Position numbers and translations under genes: made by a program. 64,000 nt of DNA from Leifsonia sp. Root227 (GTDB lineage: Bacteria > Actinomycetota > Actinomycetes > Actinomycetales > Microbacteriaceae). Position 1 is the first letter of the stretch, and every line of letters starts with the position of its first letter. The notes under the pieces are model-generated. The model saw nothing but the letters and a program-made list of their open reading frames with translations, had not been told where the DNA came from and ran no database searches. Positions 32,534 through 41,973 of this stretch are shown here, piece after piece. The DNA lies in assembly GCF_001428745.1 (NCBI RefSeq), contig NZ_LMIO01000001.1, positions 334,818-398,817 on the forward strand. The letters run 5' to 3'.

Positions 32534-32584
32534 CCGCCGGGCCTCGGCCAGGGGCGGCCCCCGCTCCGAACCGCGGCCCGGCGG
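32534..32584. repeat. Inverted repeat after the aldo/keto reductase
   Basis: CCGCCGGGCC and GGCCCGGCGG form a 10-bp inverted repeat 31 bases apart, just after the reductase stop. It probably acts as its terminator or an insulating element before the tRNA genes. Confidence 0.4.
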
Positions 32585-32659
32585 GTGTACGAAGCACCCT
32601 CGCGCAGATGGTATTCTCTTACGGTTGCCAAAAACGCGAAGCGAAAGCTCGCAGGCTTC

Positions 32660-32731
<72 letters not shown>

Positions 32732-32764
32732 CCCTCCTCCCGACACACGTCAGCGGGAGGCAGC

Positions 32765-32838
32765 GGCGGGGTAGCTCAGGTGGTTAGAGCACACGGCTCA
32801 TAATCGTGGTGTCGCGGGTTCGAGTCCCGCTCCCGCTA
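32765..32838 (+). tRNA. tRNA-Met (anticodon CAT), elongator type
   Basis: A 74-nt tRNA. GGCGGGG pairs with TCCCGCT with G-T at both ends, D arm GCTCAGGTGGTTAGAGC, anticodon loop CTCATAA with CAT at 32799-32801, T arm GCGGGTTCGAGTCCCGC. The pattern is elongator Met; a lysidine-modified Ile tRNA shares this anticodon but usually has a different acceptor. Confidence 0.92.
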
Positions 32839-32840
32839 CT

Positions 32841-32873
32841 AGCCCCGAGATCTCGCCATCTCGGGGCTTTTTT
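32841..32873 (+). terminator. Rho-independent terminator of the tRNA-Thr/tRNA-Met unit
   Basis: AGCCCCGAGAT and ATCTCGGGGCT form an 11-bp stem with a 6-base loop followed directly by six T. It starts 2 bases after tRNA-Met. Confidence 0.95.
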
Positions 32874-32931
32874 GCTGTCTGCTGCCGGACGAACTCCACG
32901 TCGTCGCGCCTTCGCGCGCAACAATAGACCC

Positions 32932-34182
32932 ATGTCCGAGCTCACGTCGTCCGGTCTCAGCCATCGGCTGGTCAGGATGCGCGGCCGCGACCCCGAGGAG
33001 CAGCATCGGGCGGCGACGCCGCTCGAACTGCTCTTCGACCTCGCGTTCGTGGTCGCCTTCGGGCAGGCGGGCGACCAGCTCTCGCACCTCGTCGCCGGCG
33101 GGCACGTGCTGCCGGGGCTTGGCGCGTTCGCGTTCGCGATGTTCGCGATCTGCTGGGCGTGGATCAACTTCTCCTGGTTCGCGTCCGCCTACGACACCGA
33201 CGACTGGTTCTACCGGGTCACCACGATGGTCCAGATGATCGGGGTGGTCGTGCTGGCGCTCGGCCTGCCTGCGATGTTCGCGTCCGTCGAGCACGGCGAC
33301 GCGTTCGACAACGGTGTGATGGTCGCCGGGTATGTCGTGATGCGCATCGCGATGGTGGCCCAGTGGTTGCGGGCAGCCGCGCAGGACGAGAGCAGGAGGA
33401 GCGTCGCGCTGACCTACGCGGGCTTCGTGACCCTCGCGCAGATCGGCTGGGTGCTGCTGGCGTTCGCCGCCGTGCCGTTCGACACCGTCCTCATCCTGGC
33501 GCCGCTGCTGTTCATCGTCGAGCTGGGCGGGCCGATCATCGCCGAGGTGAGGCTCGGAGGCACGCCGTGGAACGCATCCCACATCGCCGAACGGTATGGA
33601 CTGTTGACGATCATCGCGCTCGGGGAGGTGCTGTTCGGCACCGTCACCTCGGTGGCCGCGCTGGTGGCGAAGCAGGGGTGGAGTGTCGACGCCGTGCTCG
33701 TCGTCGTCGCGGGGGTCGGGCTGACGTTCGGGCTGTGGTGGTCGTACTTCATCGTGCCGTCCGCGCAGGTGCTGCGCCGCCATCGACGGCGTGCTGTCGG
33801 ATGGGGATACAGCCACATCGTCCTCTACGCGTCGATCGCGGCGACCGGCGCAGGGCTGCACGTGGTCGCCTACCTGGTGCAGGGCGATGCGGCGATCGGC
33901 GAGACCGGCGCCATCCTCAGCGTCGCGATTCCCGTGCTGGTGTTCTCGATCGTCCTGTTCCTGCTCTACACGTATCTGATGCACGAGGGCGACCCGTTCC
34001 ACCTCGGACTGTTCGCCGGGACCGTCGCGATGCTCGCCGCCGCCGTCCTGGTCGCCGCCGTCGGTGGGCCGATCGGGGTGAGCCTCGTGCTGATCACGCT
34101 GTCGCCCGCCGTGGTGGTCGTCGGCTACGAGCTGGTCGGCCACCGGCACCAGGCCGCAGCCCTCGCGAGGCAGGCGCGGTAG
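32932..34182 (+). CDS. LtrA-family (low temperature requirement) membrane protein
   Basis: A 416-residue protein with about 11 hydrophobic segments. The family N-terminal block HRAATPLELLFDLAFVVAFGQ, INFSWFASAYDTDDW, and the mid block HIAERYGLLTIIALGE are present. The molecular role of LtrA proteins is not known. The ATG at 32932 was chosen as it begins just before the family domain; AACAAT stands 6 bases upstream. Confidence 0.88.
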   Translation: MSELTSSGLSHRLVRMRGRDPEEQHRAATPLELLFDLAFVVAFGQAGDQLSHLVAGGHVLPGLGAFAFAMFAICWAWINFSWFASAYDTDDWFYRVTTMVQMIGVVVLALGLPAMFASVEHGDAFDNGVMVAGYVVMRIAMVAQWLRAAAQDESRRSVALTYAGFVTLAQIGWVLLAFAAVPFDTVLILAPLLFIVELGGPIIAEVRLGGTPWNASHIAERYGLLTIIALGEVLFGTVTSVAALVAKQGWSVDAVLVVVAGVGLTFGLWWSYFIVPSAQVLRRHRRRAVGWGYSHIVLYASIAATGAGLHVVAYLVQGDAAIGETGAILSVAIPVLVFSIVLFLLYTYLMHEGDPFHLGLFAGTVAMLAAAVLVAAVGGPIGVSLVLITLSPAVVVVGYELVGHRHQAAALARQAR

Positions 34183-34309
34183 AGCCACCGTGTCGAATTG
34201 AGTCCGGCGCTCTGTACAGTGCGTATAGCCGCGGTGATCTCGGCCGCACCTACGATCGCCGTGAGTCGAAGAACGAACAACACCGACTGAACGGGACGGA
34301 AGACGGACT

Positions 34310-35662
34310 ATGAGCAGCATCGAACGTGACGTGGTGATCGTGGGCGCAGGCGCCTCCGGTCTGACAGCGGCCACCGAACTGAAGAAGGCCGGGCTCAGCG
34401 TCGCCGTGCTCGAAGCGCGCGACCGCGTCGGCGGACGGCTCTGGACCGACGACGTCGACGGCGTCACCCTGGAGATCGGCGGCCAGTGGGTCTCCCCCGA
34501 TCAGGATGCGCTCATCGGCACCCTCGACGAGCTCGGCCTCGAGACGTACGAGCGCTACCGCGAAGGCACCAACATCTACATCAGCCCGACCGGAGAGCGC
34601 CGCACCTTCGACGGCGAGATCTTCCCCGTCCCGCCCAAGACCGAGCACGAGATCGTCAGCCTGATCGACAAGCTCGACGCGCTGGTGGCCGAGATCGACC
34701 CCGACCGGCCATGGGAGCACCCGAGAGCGGAAGAGCTCGACGAGATCTCGTTCCGCCGCTGGCTGGAGACCCAGACCGACGACGAAGAGGCCCGCCTCAA
34801 CATCGGGATGTTCATCGCCGGCGCCATGCTCACCAAGCCTGCCCACTCGTTCTCCGCCCTGCAGGCGCTGCTGATGGCCGCATCCGCCGGAAGCTTCTCC
34901 AACCTCGTCGACGCCGACTTCATCCTGGACAAGCGGGTGAAGGGCGGTCTGCAGCAGGTGCCGCTGCTGCTCGCGGAACGACTCGGCGACGACCTGCACC
35001 TGAACGCGCCTGTGCGCGTGCTGCGCTGGGACGATGCGGGCGTGACCGCCGTCGCCGACGGCGTCGAGGTGAAAGCGCGGTTCGCGATCCTCGCCCTCCC
35101 TCCCGTGCTGATCAGCCGCATCTCATACGAGCCGCCGCTTCCCCGCCGCCAGCAGCAGCTGCACCAGCACCTGTCGATGGGCTTCGTCATCAAGGTGCAC
35201 GCCGTCTACGAAACGCCGTTCTGGCGCGAGGACGGATACTCGGGAACGGCCTTCAGCCCGTACGAAGTGGTGCACGAGGCGTACGACAACTGCTACGACG
35301 GCGATCCCCGCGGCACCCTCGTCGGCTTCGTCTCCGACGAGGCGGCGGATGAGGTCTTCCGCCTGTCGCCAGAGGAGCGCAAGGCGCGCATCCTGGAGTC
35401 GCTGTCGCACTACTACGGGCCCAAGGCGCTCGACACGGTGGTCTACTACGAGAGCGACTGGGGCAGCGAGGAGTGGACCCGCGGTGCGTACGCCGCGAGC
35501 TTCGACATGGGCGGGCTCGCGCGCTACGGCGCCGATCTGCGCACTCCTGTCGGCCCCATCCACTTCTCCTGCAGCGACATGGCAGGCAAGGGCTACCAGC
35601 ACGTCGACGGCGCGATCCGCGTCGGCCGCGAGACCGCTGCGGCCATCATCGCGAAGGCGTAG
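34310..35662 (+). CDS. Flavin monoamine oxidase (putrescine oxidase type)
   Basis: A 450-residue FAD amine oxidase. FAD site GAGASGLTAATEL (about 12-24), LEARDRVGGRL, and the GGQWV loop lie in the N-terminal half; the C-terminal FAD block is MAGKGYQHVDGAIRVGRETA. It oxidises a primary or secondary amine to an aldehyde with H2O2 release. With agmatine deiminase, carbamoylputrescine amidase, GabT and GabD within 17 kb, putrescine is the likely substrate (4-aminobutanal product). The active-site cysteine used for covalent FAD in some members is not evident. Confidence 0.88.
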   Translation: MSSIERDVVIVGAGASGLTAATELKKAGLSVAVLEARDRVGGRLWTDDVDGVTLEIGGQWVSPDQDALIGTLDELGLETYERYREGTNIYISPTGERRTFDGEIFPVPPKTEHEIVSLIDKLDALVAEIDPDRPWEHPRAEELDEISFRRWLETQTDDEEARLNIGMFIAGAMLTKPAHSFSALQALLMAASAGSFSNLVDADFILDKRVKGGLQQVPLLLAERLGDDLHLNAPVRVLRWDDAGVTAVADGVEVKARFAILALPPVLISRISYEPPLPRRQQQLHQHLSMGFVIKVHAVYETPFWREDGYSGTAFSPYEVVHEAYDNCYDGDPRGTLVGFVSDEAADEVFRLSPEERKARILESLSHYYGPKALDTVVYYESDWGSEEWTRGAYAASFDMGGLARYGADLRTPVGPIHFSCSDMAGKGYQHVDGAIRVGRETAAAIIAKA

Positions 35663-35771
35663 CGACTGCTCGCCTTCGCCCCAAAGCTGGGCGCGGCCCG
35701 TCGTGGAGTGCCGCGCCCGCCCCGGTCGCGTCCCGTCCGTCCGCGGACGGGGCGCGACCTAGACTGACCAG

Positions 35772-36782
35772 GTGGAAACGGGTCAGGTCATCGTCACGCT
35801 GCAAGATGTCGCCGACCGTGCTGGAGTCTCACGTTCCACGGCGTCGCTCGCCCTCGCAGGCAAGGGCAGGATGTCGGACACCACGCGTCAGCGGGTCCGC
35901 GCCGCGGCGGACGAGCTCGACTACGTCGTCAACATCATCGCCAGGAACCTGCGCACCGCGCGGTCCGGCGCTGTCGGACTGTATGTGCCGGACCAGACGC
36001 TGAGCTTCCGGTACTACATGGATGTGGCCTTCGGGGCCGTCGAGCGCGCCCAGGAGTCCGACCTGCTCGTCACCCTGATGCCCACTGCGTTCACACCGCG
36101 GTCGGGGATCACGGAGCAGCTGGACGGCTTCCTGGTCATCGACCCGGTCGACGACGACCTGATCGTGCAACGGCTCCTCGCGGGGCGCAGCCCCGTCGTC
36201 GCAGGCGAGCACGTCTCCGACGAGATGCGCGAGCCGTGGGCGACGGTGTTCGGCGACCACCGGGCCGGCATCAGGATGCTGCTCGACCACCTGTGGGAGC
36301 GCGGCAGCCGCAGACCGGCCGTGATGCTGCCCGACCCCGCCATGGCGTGGGGGCGCGAGATGGCGGACGGCTACTACGCCTGGTGCGCGGAGAAGGGCGT
36401 CGAGCCGCAGCGGCTGCTCGGCTGGTTCGACACGACGATGGATGAGGTGCGCGACGCGCTCGACGCTCTCCTGGCGGGGGAGGGGCGACCGGATGCGGTG
36501 ATCACCGCACCCGAGGGGGTCGCGATCGTGGCGCTCGAGTCCATCCGTGCGGCGGGGCTGGAGCCCGGCCGAGACGTTCTGATCGCAAGCTATGTCGACA
36601 GCGATTCCCTGGCGGTTACGCAGCCCTCGATCACCGCGTTGGATCTCCGGCCGCGGGAGATGGGACGGCGGTGCATGGAGCTGCTGGTGCGCGCTCTGGA
36701 GGGCGGCGAGCGGGAGGACGTCGAGATCCCGATCAGCATCATCGAGCGCGGCTCGACAGCAGACGGCGTCCCCACCGCCTGA
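35772..36782 (+). CDS. LacI-family transcriptional regulator
   Basis: A 336-residue regulator. The N-terminal helix-turn-helix with hinge is TLQDVADRAGVSRSTASLALAGKGRMS, followed by VRAAADELDYVVNIIARNLR. The rest is the periplasmic-binding-like ligand domain. TAGACT stands exactly 6 bases before the GTG start, so the mRNA is probably leaderless. It lies between the amine oxidase and the permease-amidohydrolase pair; a palindrome in front of the permease is its likely operator. Confidence 0.9.
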   Translation: METGQVIVTLQDVADRAGVSRSTASLALAGKGRMSDTTRQRVRAAADELDYVVNIIARNLRTARSGAVGLYVPDQTLSFRYYMDVAFGAVERAQESDLLVTLMPTAFTPRSGITEQLDGFLVIDPVDDDLIVQRLLAGRSPVVAGEHVSDEMREPWATVFGDHRAGIRMLLDHLWERGSRRPAVMLPDPAMAWGREMADGYYAWCAEKGVEPQRLLGWFDTTMDEVRDALDALLAGEGRPDAVITAPEGVAIVALESIRAAGLEPGRDVLIASYVDSDSLAVTQPSITALDLRPREMGRRCMELLVRALEGGEREDVEIPISIIERGSTADGVPTA

Positions 36783-36839
36783 TCGCACCCGGGTGACAGC
36801 GTACATTCGGTGCGCTCACAGCTTCGGAATCAGTTGTGA

Positions 36840-36876
36840 AGAATCGGTTTTGCAAAACGATTCTTTCGTGCATAAT
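36840..36876 (+). promoter_or_regulatory. LacI-type operator overlapping the permease promoter
   Basis: GTTTTGCAAAAC (36847-36858) is a perfect 12-bp palindrome with a central GC, flanked by AGAATCG (36840) and CGATTCT (ending 36864). CATAAT at 36871-36876 is a good -10, with TTTTGC 17 bases upstream as -35, so the operator covers the -35 box. A leader of about 140 bases without other recognised structure leads to the permease ATG. Confidence 0.55.
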
Positions 36877-37024
36877 CGATTCACTTCACGAAATCGATCG
36901 AAACCTGTGACGCGCTCGAAACACGGGCTCCATACAGTCGGCTTACCGAATCGACCCAGAATCGACACCGAGCCGTTCAGATCACAGAATCAGCACTGAC
37001 GCCTCGAGCAAAGGAGCCGGGCCC

Positions 37025-38518
37025 ATGGGCCTCACCGACACCACCCCGACAGAGCCCGCCGACGTCGGCGGAGCATCCGGAGCATCCGCCGCCCCCGCCA
37101 CCGGCAGCCTGCGCACCAACGCGCTCGGCACGGGCGGCATCGTATTCATGGTGATCTCCGCCGCGGCGCCGCTCACCATCGTCGCCGGAATCGCACCCCT
37201 CGCGATCCTGATCGGCGGCATCGCAGCGCCCCTGGTCTACACCGTGGCAGGAATCGTCCTCGGCATCTTCGCCGTCGCATTCATGGCCATGACGAAGTAC
37301 GTCAGGGCCCTCGGCGGTTTCTACACCTACATCAGCGAGGCCCTGGGCAAGGCGGTCGGTCTCGCCTCCTCGTTCGTCGCGCTGTTCTCGTACAACGCTC
37401 TGCAGATCGGCCTGTACGGGCTGCTCGGAGCCCAGGGGCACGACCTGCTGAAGAACGAGTTCGGCATAGACGTGCCGTGGTGGGCCATCGCGATCGTCGG
37501 CGTGCTCGCGGTGTTCTTCGTCGCATACCGGGGCGTGGACGTCGGCGCGAAGGTGCTCGGTGTACTCCTCAGTTGCGAGGCGCTCATCCTGGTGATCTTC
37601 GCGGTGGCCGTGCTCGTCCAGGGCGGCGCGGAGGGCATCACCTTCGGCACCTTCAGCTGGGACGCGCTGCTCAATCCCGGCCTGCTGGGGATCTTCGGCT
37701 TCGGGTTCGCCGCCTTCATGGGTTTCGAGTCCACCACGCTCTACCGCGAGGAGGCGAGGAACCCGGAGAAGACCATCCCTAGGGCCACGTACATCTCGGT
37801 CGCGTTCATGGCGATCTTCTACGGCTTCGTGGTGTGGGCCGTCATCGTCGCGGTCGGAGAGTCGCACGTTCAAGAGGCGGCGTCGAAGGACGCGGCCGGA
37901 CTCGTGTTCGCTCAGGCGGGGCACTATCTGGGGCCGTGGGCCGAACTCACGATGTACCTCCTCGTCATCACAAGCGTCTACGCCAGCCAGCTCGCGTTCC
38001 ACAACGCGATCAACCGGTACACCTTCTCGCTCGCCCGCGACGGCGCCCTGCCGCGCATCCTGCACCGCACCAACCGCGCGGGCTCTCCGTGGATGTCCGG
38101 GCTCCTCCAGACGGCCATCGCGCTGGTCGTGATCGTATTCTTCGCAGCCATCGGCGGCGACCCGTACCTGCAGTTGCTGCTCTGGGTGAACAGCCCCGGC
38201 GTGCTCGGCGTGATTGCCCTGCAGATCATCACCTGCGTGGCCGTCGTGGTGTTCTTCGCTCGCAACCGCTCGCTGCCGCGGAAGTGGTACGTCATCCCGA
38301 GCGCCGTGGTCGCCGGCCTCGCAATGCTGGCCGTGCTCTACATCCTCTGCGCCAACCTCGACCTGCTGACGGCGGGCGGTCCCGTCGTCAACGCGATCAT
38401 CCTGGCGTCCGTCGCCCTGGTGTTCGTGGTCGGACTGGTGCTCGCACTCGTCTGGAAGCGCACCCGCCCCGGTGTCTACCAGCGCATCGGCGGAGCATCG
38501 GAGGCGGCAGATGTCTGA
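37025..38518 (+). CDS. APC-family amino acid/polyamine permease
   Basis: A 497-residue transporter with about 12 membrane helices. The APC start is GTGGIVFMVISAAAPLTIVAG, the helix-6 block is FAAFMGFESTTLYREEARNPEKTIPRA, and YTFSLARDGALPR follows helix 8. The family imports amino acids and polyamines with protons or by exchange. The charged Ala-rich N-terminus is cytoplasmic. AAAGGAG precedes the ATG. Its stop overlaps the amidohydrolase ATG by 8 bases. Confidence 0.92.
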   Translation: MGLTDTTPTEPADVGGASGASAAPATGSLRTNALGTGGIVFMVISAAAPLTIVAGIAPLAILIGGIAAPLVYTVAGIVLGIFAVAFMAMTKYVRALGGFYTYISEALGKAVGLASSFVALFSYNALQIGLYGLLGAQGHDLLKNEFGIDVPWWAIAIVGVLAVFFVAYRGVDVGAKVLGVLLSCEALILVIFAVAVLVQGGAEGITFGTFSWDALLNPGLLGIFGFGFAAFMGFESTTLYREEARNPEKTIPRATYISVAFMAIFYGFVVWAVIVAVGESHVQEAASKDAAGLVFAQAGHYLGPWAELTMYLLVITSVYASQLAFHNAINRYTFSLARDGALPRILHRTNRAGSPWMSGLLQTAIALVVIVFFAAIGGDPYLQLLLWVNSPGVLGVIALQIITCVAVVVFFARNRSLPRKWYVIPSAVVAGLAMLAVLYILCANLDLLTAGGPVVNAIILASVALVFVVGLVLALVWKRTRPGVYQRIGGASEAADV

Positions 38519-40220
38519 GCGCTTCGATCTCGTCATCGTCGCCGAGACGGTGCTCACCCCGGACGTCATCGACGGCGCGGCGCAAGCCGGCAGGCTCGCC
38601 GTCGCCGTGCGCGACGGCCTGATCGCCGGGGTCGCCCCAGAGCGGGAGGCACGCGACGCCGGGTGGTTCGACCTCGCCGGCCGCGTGGTCGACGCCGGCG
38701 ACGCCACGGTCGCAGCAGGCTTCGTGGATGCGCACATCCACCCGGTCATGGGGCTGCGGCTCACCAGGGGTCTCGACCTCTCCGGGATCACCGACCGTGT
38801 TGCCGTGCGCAGCGCGATCGACGATTACGTCGCCTCCTTGGACGGCGCCGGTTCCGACGCCGCCTCCGGCGACTGGGTGCTCGCCTGGGGGCTCGACCCC
38901 GCCGTGTTCGACGGCGGCGCGTTCGGCAACGATCTGCTCGACGGCGTCGACGGGGGCCGTCTGCTGTTCATCACCCTCTTCGACGGTCATTCCGCCCTCG
39001 CATCGACGGCGGCCGTCGCGGCCGCAGGCATCCGCGGCGACGAGGTGTTCCCCGACGCGTCGTCGCTCGGCCTCGACGAGGCCGGCCGCCCCAACGGGAT
39101 GCTGTACGAGTTCGCCGCTCAGCAGCTCGTGCTCGCGCGCATCCCCGACCTGACCTTCGACGACAGGGTGGAGCAGTTGCGGCGTCTCCTGCGAGGGATG
39201 GCGGAGACGGGCATCGTGGCAGGGCAGATGCTCGACCTGATGGACCCGGATTCCTTCGACCTGTTCGCAGAGGCGGAGCGTCGCGGCGACCTGCCGATCT
39301 CCGTGCGGATCTCGCCGTCCCTGTTCCCTGGCTTCACGGACGCCGACCTGGAACGCTACGTCGGGTTCCAGTCGCTGGCCGGTCGCCGTTGGCACGTGCG
39401 CGGCGTCAAGCTGATGATCGACGGCACCATCGACAACGGAACGGCGTGGCTGTTCGAGCCGGACACCCGCGGCGAGTCGACGGAGTCGATCTGGCTCGAT
39501 CCATCGGAATATCAGCGCGCGGTGCGCTTCTTCCACGAGCGGAGCATCCCGACCACGACGCACGCGATCGGCGACAAGGGCATCTCGTTCGTCGCAACGA
39601 CGCTCGGCACGCTCACCCCGAACGGCACGCAGCACAGGATCGAGCACATCGAGACGCTGCCGGACGACGTGCTGGATCAGTTCATGGCCGCGGGCGCAGC
39701 GGCGAGCATGCAGCCGACGCACTGCACGCACTACACGCGAGCGGACCACACCGACAACTGGTCGCAACGGCTCGGGGACGCACGCGCGGCATTGGCCTGG
39801 CGCACGCGTGACCTCAGGGAGCGCGGGGCGATCGTCACGCTGGGCTCCGACTGGCCGATCGCGCCGTACGATCCGCGCGGCATCCTGGCGGCCGCGCAGC
39901 TCCGGCGTCCTGCCGGTCGCCCCGAGATCGAACCGGTCGTCCCCGACCAGGCGCTCACCGCCCGCGCATCCCTGGAGGGGTACACCAGCGAGTACTGGCG
40001 CTCGGTCGGAGAGGCGGGCGGGATCATCGCGGTGGGGATGCCGGCGGACCTCACGGTGTTCGCCGACGACCCGCTGCACACCGACCCGGATGCGTTCGCC
40101 GAGACGGCTGTGCTGCTCACGGTGGTCGGCGGCGAAGTCGTGGTGGATGCAGTGGCGCTGGTGGATGCGGTGGCGCCGGCAGATGCGGTGGACGCTGGCG
40201 TGGGGGCGGCCGGGCAGTAA
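38511..40220 (+). CDS. Metal-dependent amidohydrolase (Amidohydro_3, YtcJ-like)
   Basis: A 569-residue amidohydrolase. The metal site HIH is in GFVDAHIHPVMG; THAIGDKG and HRIEHIE are the central metal/substrate blocks; GSDWPIAPYDPRGILAAAQLR is the C-terminal Asp motif. These proteins hydrolyse C-N bonds in small substrates. The last 30 residues are a low-complexity DAVA repeat. It is translationally linked to the permease, so its substrate is probably what the permease brings in. Confidence 0.9.
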   Translation: MSERFDLVIVAETVLTPDVIDGAAQAGRLAVAVRDGLIAGVAPEREARDAGWFDLAGRVVDAGDATVAAGFVDAHIHPVMGLRLTRGLDLSGITDRVAVRSAIDDYVASLDGAGSDAASGDWVLAWGLDPAVFDGGAFGNDLLDGVDGGRLLFITLFDGHSALASTAAVAAAGIRGDEVFPDASSLGLDEAGRPNGMLYEFAAQQLVLARIPDLTFDDRVEQLRRLLRGMAETGIVAGQMLDLMDPDSFDLFAEAERRGDLPISVRISPSLFPGFTDADLERYVGFQSLAGRRWHVRGVKLMIDGTIDNGTAWLFEPDTRGESTESIWLDPSEYQRAVRFFHERSIPTTTHAIGDKGISFVATTLGTLTPNGTQHRIEHIETLPDDVLDQFMAAGAAASMQPTHCTHYTRADHTDNWSQRLGDARAALAWRTRDLRERGAIVTLGSDWPIAPYDPRGILAAAQLRRPAGRPEIEPVVPDQALTARASLEGYTSEYWRSVGEAGGIIAVGMPADLTVFADDPLHTDPDAFAETAVLLTVVGGEVVVDAVALVDAVAPADAVDAGVGAAGQ

Positions 40221-40232
40221 GCCGGCCGCCCC
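40203..40232. terminator. Terminator hairpin between convergent genes
   Basis: GGGGCGGCCGG and CCGGCCGCCCC form a perfect 11-bp stem with an 8-base loop that contains the amidohydrolase stop codon. It sits at the junction with the convergent CoA ligase gene and lacks a T-run. Confidence 0.6.
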
Positions 40233-40246
40233 AGGGCGTCAGGCCG

Positions 40247-41947
40247 TCACGGCGTGTGGAACCGCCCGGCCGCCGCGTCCTCTGCCGACTGCTTCTTGAG
40301 GATGAAGTGCTGCTTCTTGCCCGTCGCCGTGTACGGCAGCTCGGTCACGAAGGCGTAGCGGCGCGGCCGCTTGTAGTCCGCGAGCGACACGCTCGCCCTG
40401 CAGTGCGCATCCAGGGCAGCAGCCGCCGACTCCGGATCCTCCAGCCTGCCCGTCCGCGGCTGCACGTACGCGACCACGATCTCGCCCCACTCCTCGTCGG
40501 GAAGACCGACGACGATGCTGTCCGCCACGTCGGGATGCGCCGCAAGCACCTCCTCCACCTGCACGGGATGCACGTTCTCACCGCCCGAGATGATCATGTC
40601 GTCCTTGCGCCCGATGATCGTGACGATCTCGTTCTCGTCCCAGCTGGCGAGGTCGCCCGGATACATCCAGGCCCCGCGGAACTTCCTGGCCTGCTCCTCG
40701 TCGTTGTGCATGTACGCGTAGCCGCTCTTGACCGTGCGCATGATGACCTCGCCGATCTCGTGGCCGTCCTTCTTGGCGAGGTCGTCAGGGGCGGCGATCC
40801 GGTCGTCGCCGTAGACCTTCACCACCGCCACGTCGTCGTCGAGGCAGGCGCGCCCTGCCGCTCCTGCCGCGTCCGGCAGATCCTCCGGACGCAGGTAGGT
40901 GTTCCAGAACGCCTCGGTCGTGCCGTAGCCGTTGGCGATCCGCTGGGTCAGCACCCGCTGGTAGCGGAGCGCCGCAGCCCGGTCGAGCGGGGCTCCCATC
41001 GTCACGATGCCGTGCAGGGACGACAGGTCGCGAGGACGCGCATCCTGAGCGTCGGCGAGCCGTTCCAGGTTCGTCGGCGCCCCGATCACGTACGTCAAGC
41101 GGTGGTCCTGGATGCTGTCCAGCACGAGGTCGGCGTCGAAGCGGGGGAGCGCGACCACCTCGGCGCCGACGTAGAACGCCGTGTTGGGGCCGGCGCAGTA
41201 GTTCCCCCCTCGGTGGAACCACGGCGACATGTTCATGGTCTTGTCGGTCGGGGCGAGCGGGAAGTGCATGATCACGTCGTGCGCCGTCAGCACCTCGTTG
41301 AGGCTGGTCAGCGGAACCGCCTTGGGCATCCCCGTGGTGCCGCTGGTGTAGAGGCGGGAGGTCTCGTCCCACACGGTCGCGCCCTCCGGCGCGCGGAACG
41401 ACGGAGCGTCCGGCACGAGCAGGTCGTCGAACCGGATCGCGCCGTCGATGAGGCGGCCGTCTCCGACCCCTGCCAGGACGGCCGGGCGGTGCGCGGCGAT
41501 GGCGAGCGCCGTCTCGACGTCGTCGGCGGCCGCCGTGTCGTAGACGAACACCGCTGGGCGGGAGTCGTCCAGGATGTGCGCCGTCTCACCGGGTGCCAGG
41601 CGGAAGTTCATCGGCGAACTCACCGCACGCAGGCCTTGAGCCGCGACGTACAGGAAGGCGAACTCCGGGGTGTTCATGAGCTGGTACGCGACGATGTCGC
41701 CGACGCCGACGCCGTGCGCGGCCAGCCCGGCGACGAGGCTTCCCGTCACGCGCCCGAGTTCCGCGTATGTCCAGCTCCGGCCGGTGGGCGGGTCGGTGAG
41801 CGCCGGTCGGGACGCGTAGCGGTGGGTGTTTCGCTCCACGGCCGACGCGTATGTGAAGTGCTGTTCGAACACGGAACGGAGCGTGCTCGGGTCGTACTCG
41901 GTGTTCGGCTCCGCGACGGCTGGGTGCGATGGGTCGGTGAGGGTCAT
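40247..41947 (-). CDS. Acyl-CoA synthetase (AMP-dependent ligase)
   Basis: A 566-residue ANL-superfamily ligase. Motifs: LYTSGTTGMPKAVPLT (P-loop), NGYGTTE (A5), WMYPGDLASWDENEIVTIIGRKDDMIISGGENVHP (A7-A8) and the catalytic lysine in PYTATGKKQHF. It activates a carboxylic acid as adenylate and CoA thioester. GAGGAGAG fixes the ATG at 41947. It is the last gene of a leftward operon with SDR, agmatine deiminase and a carbamoyl-amine amidase. Its acid substrate is unknown. Confidence 0.92.
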   Translation of the reverse strand: MTLTDPSHPAVAEPNTEYDPSTLRSVFEQHFTYASAVERNTHRYASRPALTDPPTGRSWTYAELGRVTGSLVAGLAAHGVGVGDIVAYQLMNTPEFAFLYVAAQGLRAVSSPMNFRLAPGETAHILDDSRPAVFVYDTAAADDVETALAIAAHRPAVLAGVGDGRLIDGAIRFDDLLVPDAPSFRAPEGATVWDETSRLYTSGTTGMPKAVPLTSLNEVLTAHDVIMHFPLAPTDKTMNMSPWFHRGGNYCAGPNTAFYVGAEVVALPRFDADLVLDSIQDHRLTYVIGAPTNLERLADAQDARPRDLSSLHGIVTMGAPLDRAAALRYQRVLTQRIANGYGTTEAFWNTYLRPEDLPDAAGAAGRACLDDDVAVVKVYGDDRIAAPDDLAKKDGHEIGEVIMRTVKSGYAYMHNDEEQARKFRGAWMYPGDLASWDENEIVTIIGRKDDMIISGGENVHPVQVEEVLAAHPDVADSIVVGLPDEEWGEIVVAYVQPRTGRLEDPESAAAALDAHCRASVSLADYKRPRRYAFVTELPYTATGKKQHFILKKQSAEDAAAGRFHTP

Positions 41948-41973
41948 GTCTCTCCTCGGGTCGTGGCGTGGGT

